Below are positions 60,343 to 64,000 of a stretch of 64,000 bases of DNA, piece after piece. Source of the DNA: Aspidiotus rigidus (Eukaryota > Arthropoda > Insecta > Hemiptera > Diaspididae); the NCBI GenBank assembly GCA_035079385.1, contig JAVHKY010000028.1, positions 3,410,001 through 3,474,000 of the forward strand, in the 5' to 3' direction. The notes under the pieces were generated by a model, which worked only from the letters and a program-made list of their open reading frames with translations, had not been told where the DNA came from and made no database searches. The translations under genes and the position numbers were made by a program. Positions within the stretch are counted from its first letter, which is position 1, and every line of letters starts with the position of its first letter.

Positions 60343-61470
60343 TCATGACTGAACCAGCGAGTCATCACGATGTGAATCATACTCATAAACTAATTCAATC
60401 AATCCCTCATCAGGTATGTACCTGTTTAGCACATTTAGGCTGTCGTTATTAAGGTGCCGAATAATTTCAATGTGCTCAAGCGCCGTTCGTTTGAAGTACG
60501 AGTTCTCTCTGTGGAGGAGGGTCTCGGACCCCTCTTTATAGCAGTGACCACTGGTAATGAGATGGTCCGCAAAAGCCGATTCCCCCAATTTCTTTTTCTC
60601 CCAAGCTTTCTTATGCTCGTCAATTCTAATTTTAAGTTGACGGCCAGTCTCGCCTATGTATATCCCTTTACAATCATTACAATTCACCTTGTAGACGCCA
60701 CTTTTTTCGAGCAATGGGATAGGGTCCTTTAACTTGACAAAAAGACTTTTTACAGTATTAAGGTTATAATAAACTGGTCGGAACCCAAACGGGCGGAGTA
60801 CGCTACCTAATTTAGAAGAAAACTTCCCCAAGAAGGGGAGCCTTATCCAACGCTTCCTACTCTCCAATGTCGGATTGCGGGGGAGGGAAGTAGTGGAGTC
60901 CAGGCATTTCCGAGTCAACTTCCTCCGGACCATGAGGTCAATGTCTATGCTCACCTCATTCACTTTGGCCAAGTGCTTTATAGTCGATAGCTCCCTTTGA
61001 AAGGCGGTCTGACCAAGCGGAATACTGGTCAACCGGTGGACATAGCTATTGAATGCAGCGGATTTATGGGCGACAGGGCAGAATGATTTGCCGTGGACAG
61101 TAGTATCGGTCGATGTAACTTTCCTATAGATGGCGAATTCATGGACACCGTCTCTATTGGAGATCGTGAGGTCCAAAAAATTAATAGAAGAACCGCCCAC
61201 TTCCAATGTGAATTTGATGGAAGGATACTGATTATTGATATACTTAAGAAACTCCAAAAGGAGATCTCGGGGACCGGTCTACGCACACAAAACATCATCG
61301 ACGTACCTGCGCCAATAGTGTATATGACCTAAAAGCACATGGCCAGAGGAAAAAAGATCTAGCTCAAATTTTGACATAAATACCTCCGAAATGAGGGATC
61401 CCAGAGGAGAGCCAATAGGAATGCCGACCTCCTCAGGAAATTCAAAAAACTTACCCTCAAATTTGCAAAA
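60343..61470 (-). pseudogene. Inverted partial Penelope polyprotein (RT end plus GIY-YIG)
   Basis: The minus strand encodes the last part of the same polyprotein found at 61470-63221: RT motif GIPIGSPLGSLISEVF, RRYVDDVLCA, then the connecting region with NFLDLTISN and IYRKVTS, and a complete GIY-YIG endonuclease with KSGVYKVNCNDCKGIYIGETGRQ, the Cys pair and the EH helix. A TAG at 61281-61279 replaces the Trp codon that follows VLCA in the plus copy, so translation from within would start downstream. The N-terminal half of RT is not included. It retains the 23 residues lost from the plus copy. Confidence 0.88.
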
Positions 61471-63221
61471 CCCAAAAAACTTGTGCTGCTCTCGTCCGTA
61501 ATACCCCCCTCCCTCGTATAAATGACCTTGTATCTGATGTGATTAAGAAGATTAAGAGGAGGGTCAGGGAGGAGGGGTTAACCATTACAAAGGCTGACAA
61601 AAGTAATGCCATTGTTGTAATGGATAGGTCCTCGTACGTCTCCAAGGTTTACGACATTCTCAGCCAATGTGGGGCCAAAGAAAATGCTAATTTCAGTTTT
61701 CCAAAACATGTAAAAGAAGTAAGACGTGTCATTAATAATTGTGAATTTATTATTAAAACCCCTGCTCTAAAAAAGTTGCTCCTTGAGCCTAACCCGGTGC
61801 CTCCTCTATTATACGGGCTACCGAAGATTCACAAACAGGATACCCCGATGCGCCCGGTCGTTTCATTTGTGTCCTCCCCCACTTATTCTTTGGCTAAGTA
61901 TCTAGACCGATGGTTTAAATCTAGAATAGATTTCGAGTCTCCCTACTCTGTGAAGAATTCGGTGTCTTTGGCTGATGGGCTGAAAGATGAAAATTTCCCG
62001 CCGGATTCGTCCCTCTGCTCTTTCGATGTGGTCGGCTTATTCCCCAATATTCCTAGAGCCACTGCTATGCAATATATGGGTACCCTTTTAGTACAATTTA
62101 ATATCCGTCATGAAGAATTGATGGAATTTTTCAACTTGCTTAACATCTGCTGGTCTCCCAATTTTTGCAAATTTGAGGGTAAGTTTTTTGAATTTCCTGA
62201 GGAGGTCGGCATTCCTATTGGCTCTCCTCTGGGATCCCTCATTTCGGAGGTATTTATGTCAAAATTTGAGCTAGATCTTTTTTCCTCTGGCCATGTGCTT
62301 TTAGGTCATATACACTATTGGCGCAGGTACGTCGATGATGTTTTGTGTGCGTGGACCGGTCCCCGAGATCTCCTTTTGGAGTTTCTTAAGTATATCAATA
62401 ATCAGTATCCTTCCATCAAATTCACATTGGAAGTGGGCGGTTCTTCTATTAATTTTTTGGACCTCACGATCTCCAATAGAGACGGTGTCCATGAATTCGC
62501 CATCTATAGGAAAGTTACATCGACCGATACTACTGTCCACGGCAAATCATTCTGCCCTGTCGCCCATAAATCCGCTGCATTCAATAGCTATGTCCACCGG
62601 TTGACCAGTATTCCGCTTGGTCAGACCGCCTTTCAAAGGGAGCTATCGACTATAAAGCACTTGGCCAAAGTGAATGAGGTGAGCATAGACATTGACCTCA
62701 TGGTCCGGAGGAAGTTGACTCGGAAATGCCTGGACTCCACTACTTCCCTCCCCCGCAATCCGACATTGGAGAGTAGGAAGCGTTGGATAAGGCTCCCCTT
62801 CTTGGGGAAGTTTTCTTCTAAATTAGGTAGCGTACTCCGCCCGTTTGGGTTCCGACCAGTTTATTATAACCTTAATACTGTAAAAAGTCTTTTTGTCAAG
62901 TTATACATAGGCGAGACTGGCCGTCAACTTAAAATTAGAATTGACGAGCATAAGAAAGCTTGGGAGAAAAAGAAATTGGGGGAATCGGCTTTTGCGGACC
63001 ATCTCATTACCAGTGGTCACTGCTATAAAGAGGGGTCCGAGACCCTCCTCCACAGAGAGAACTCGTACTTCAAACGAACGGCGCTTGAGCACATTGAAAT
63101 TATTCGGCACCTTAATAACGACAGCCTAAATGTGCTAAACAGGTACATACCTGATGAGGGATTGATTGAATTAGTTTATGAGTATGATTCACATCGTGAT
63201 GACTCGCTGGTTCAGTCATGA
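61470..63221 (+). CDS. Penelope-like RT / GIY-YIG endonuclease, 5'-truncated
   Basis: The frame is open from the junction at 61470 (TQKTCAALVRN...) to the stop after SLVQS; the first alternative start is a GTG at 61539, so the natural N-terminus is lost. Counting from 61539: KADKSNAIVVMDR (18-30), LYGLPKIHK (91-99), FDVVGLFPNIP (162-172) with the first catalytic Asp, GIPIGSPLGSLISEVF (224-239), RYVDDVLCAW (263-272) with the YVDD pair, INFLDL (304-309), then the endonuclease from about 454. Only YIGETGRQLKIRIDEH (456-471) and later residues remain, because 23 residues (KDPIPLLEKSGVY... to CNDCKGI) are missing between SLFVKL and YIGE. That removes the GVY strand and Cys pair, so endonuclease activity is unlikely. 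RT boxes are intact. Confidence 0.9.
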   Translation, partial: TQKTCAALVRNTPLPRINDLVSDVIKKIKRRVREEGLTITKADKSNAIVVMDRSSYVSKVYDILSQCGAKENANFSFPKHVKEVRRVINNCEFIIKTPALKKLLLEPNPVPPLLYGLPKIHKQDTPMRPVVSFVSSPTYSLAKYLDRWFKSRIDFESPYSVKNSVSLADGLKDENFPPDSSLCSFDVVGLFPNIPRATAMQYMGTLLVQFNIRHEELMEFFNLLNICWSPNFCKFEGKFFEFPEEVGIPIGSPLGSLISEVFMSKFELDLFSSGHVLLGHIHYWRRYVDDVLCAWTGPRDLLLEFLKYINNQYPSIKFTLEVGGSSINFLDLTISNRDGVHEFAIYRKVTSTDTTVHGKSFCPVAHKSAAFNSYVHRLTSIPLGQTAFQRELSTIKHLAKVNEVSIDIDLMVRRKLTRKCLDSTTSLPRNPTLESRKRWIRLPFLGKFSSKLGSVLRPFGFRPVYYNLNTVKSLFVKLYIGETGRQLKIRIDEHKKAWEKKKLGESAFADHLITSGHCYKEGSETLLHRENSYFKRTALEHIEIIRHLNNDSLNVLNRYIPDEGLIELVYEYDSHRDDSLVQS

Positions 63222-63398
63222 TCTCGTCGGATGTTCTCCTTCCTAGCGGTAATTGGTTTCAGTTGCTTTCATGTCACTGTTGACAATGGTTTATTAATCG
63301 AAAGCGCTCCAGTGTATAATCGTATTTCTGTGGCTTTGTTTAGTTTACTCCTAGTTTTACCATTTTGAGTATTTCATTCGTTCGGTAGGAGGAGGCAA

Positions 63399-64000
63399 CT
63401 CAACTTGCTGGTTTTCAATAGTGGGGTGGGGTGCCGGTAAAGACATTAAAATACCACACGGAGTCGCACCTCGCTCAGCAATTAGACTTCAATGTCTGTG
63501 CCAGGTGAAGAGAATGGAGCGCAGAAGTCTCATCCAAGTTATCATCTGTCAAGCCGAGTGTACAGAACGAATACTCTGTTGACCTAGCGGTCAAACAAAT
63601 TCAAATCAAAACCTCCTCCCATCATGAGAAATTAGGGGTCGAAGATAAACCACTCTTCCTAGGTGTTCGAGGCATAATGCGCTCAATCGACTACCGTGAC
63701 CTCTTTTTGAAACAAACCACACGTAGCCATGTAACAAAACTAGGAATGATTCCAACCTCTCAAGATGGGCAGAGCCAATGAGAGGCGAAGGGCACTTTTA
63801 ACAGGGAACGAGTTTTATGTTTTTGTTTTCCTTCAAGTGACTAGATATACAATGTTTCATACACCAATCGGCTTGGCCCCTTCAATGAACCAGATATGCA
63901 ACGCTTCAAACACCACAGGTATTCTATGTCCCCCTTCTATTATACCTATAGCTCCAAAGTCCGGGCCTAAGACGTCACAATTACTTGATGACGTCATAGA
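63399..64000. other. Right flank; TGACGTCA words resume at the edge
   Basis: No gene is supported. GACGTCACAATT and TGACGTCATA appear at 63971-63998, suggesting that the CRE-like repeat block continues out of the window. Confidence 0.45.

Larger units (their letters stand above)
60129..63398 (+). mobile_element. Young Penelope-like element with inverted 3' copy
   Basis: The direct repeat AGGAGGAGGCAA lies at 60129-60140 and 63387-63398 and probably is the target duplication. After 38 unique bases an inverted arm runs 60179-61470; the matching plus arm is 62163-63386. Arm ends read ACCGAACGAATGAAATAC. The arms are nearly identical as read, apart from a W-to-stop change in the left arm and a 69-bp segment missing from the right arm. 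The long plus copy is cut at its 5' end at the junction 61470. Penelope-like elements often carry inverted partial copies, but here the inverted part is over 1.2 kb. Confidence 0.85.

Noticed and set aside
61093..61332. 79- and 89-codon frames antisense to the Penelope protein (also 62301-62604)
   Set aside because: They are mirror shadows of the RT/endonuclease coding region and appear twice only because the DNA is duplicated in inverted orientation.
1..64000. CRISPR array, bacterial operon or endosymbiont transfer
   Set aside because: No short regular direct repeats with unique spacers, no compact gene strings and no ribosome-binding patterns; tandem repeats present have diverged units and no spacers.

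Overview
This window looks like a stretch of an arthropod, probably insect, nuclear genome. It is AT-rich, full of homopolymer runs and decayed transposable elements, and has short introns with GT...AG signals. There is no bacterial operon structure, no recognisable rRNA or tRNA gene and no CRISPR array. The mix of transposon relics (CoREST-like host gene aside: ISXO2/Merlin, KRBA2-type integrase, copia, R1-like LINE, Penelope-like elements, many hAT-like MITEs) is typical of hemipteran-type genomes, but the species assignment is inference only.

Only one host gene can be supported. It lies on the minus strand at 19141-21897 and is assembled here from about eight exons by splice signals and phase. 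It encodes a lysine-rich N-terminus followed by an ELM2-SANT module resembling CoREST (RCOR). All other coding signal comes from mobile elements. These are: an EN-RT LINE fragment (+, 3826-4946); the C-terminal part of an R1-like LINE (-, 8500-9530); a degenerate Penelope-like element (-, 13147-13860); a KRBA2/Ginger-type integrase pseudogene (+, 24660-25465); a Ty1/copia pol fragment (-, 29520-30330); a 697-bp Merlin/ISXO2 relic with terminal inverted repeats (46847-47543); and a young Penelope-like element near the right edge (60129-63398).

The young Penelope element is the most informative insertion. A 5'-truncated RT plus GIY-YIG copy on the plus strand is preceded by an inverted, almost identical copy of its own 3' half. 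The whole structure is bracketed by a 12-bp direct repeat. The plus copy has lost 69 bp in frame from the endonuclease module, which the inverted copy still carries.

The non-coding space holds several non-autonomous elements whose ends can be placed: hAT-like MITEs at 32024-32777 and 34423-34567 with 8-bp target duplications, a TA-flanked MITE at 16531-16825 nested in a tandem array, TIR elements at 18225-18712 and 35398-36190, and hairpin or foldback elements near 29.4, 41.6-42.0 and 56.0-56.4 kb. Tandem arrays occur at 15.5-17.0 kb (about 290-bp unit), 33.36-33.64 kb (two 141-bp copies), 40.88-41.20 kb (about 26-bp unit) and 53.5-55.7 kb (about 340-bp unit). Diffuse repeats rich in TGACGTCA and CCTAGTATA words lie at 47.9-48.4, 59.0-60.1 and 63.96-64.0 kb. 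A recurring theme is elements whose interior is made of one short word repeated in both orientations.
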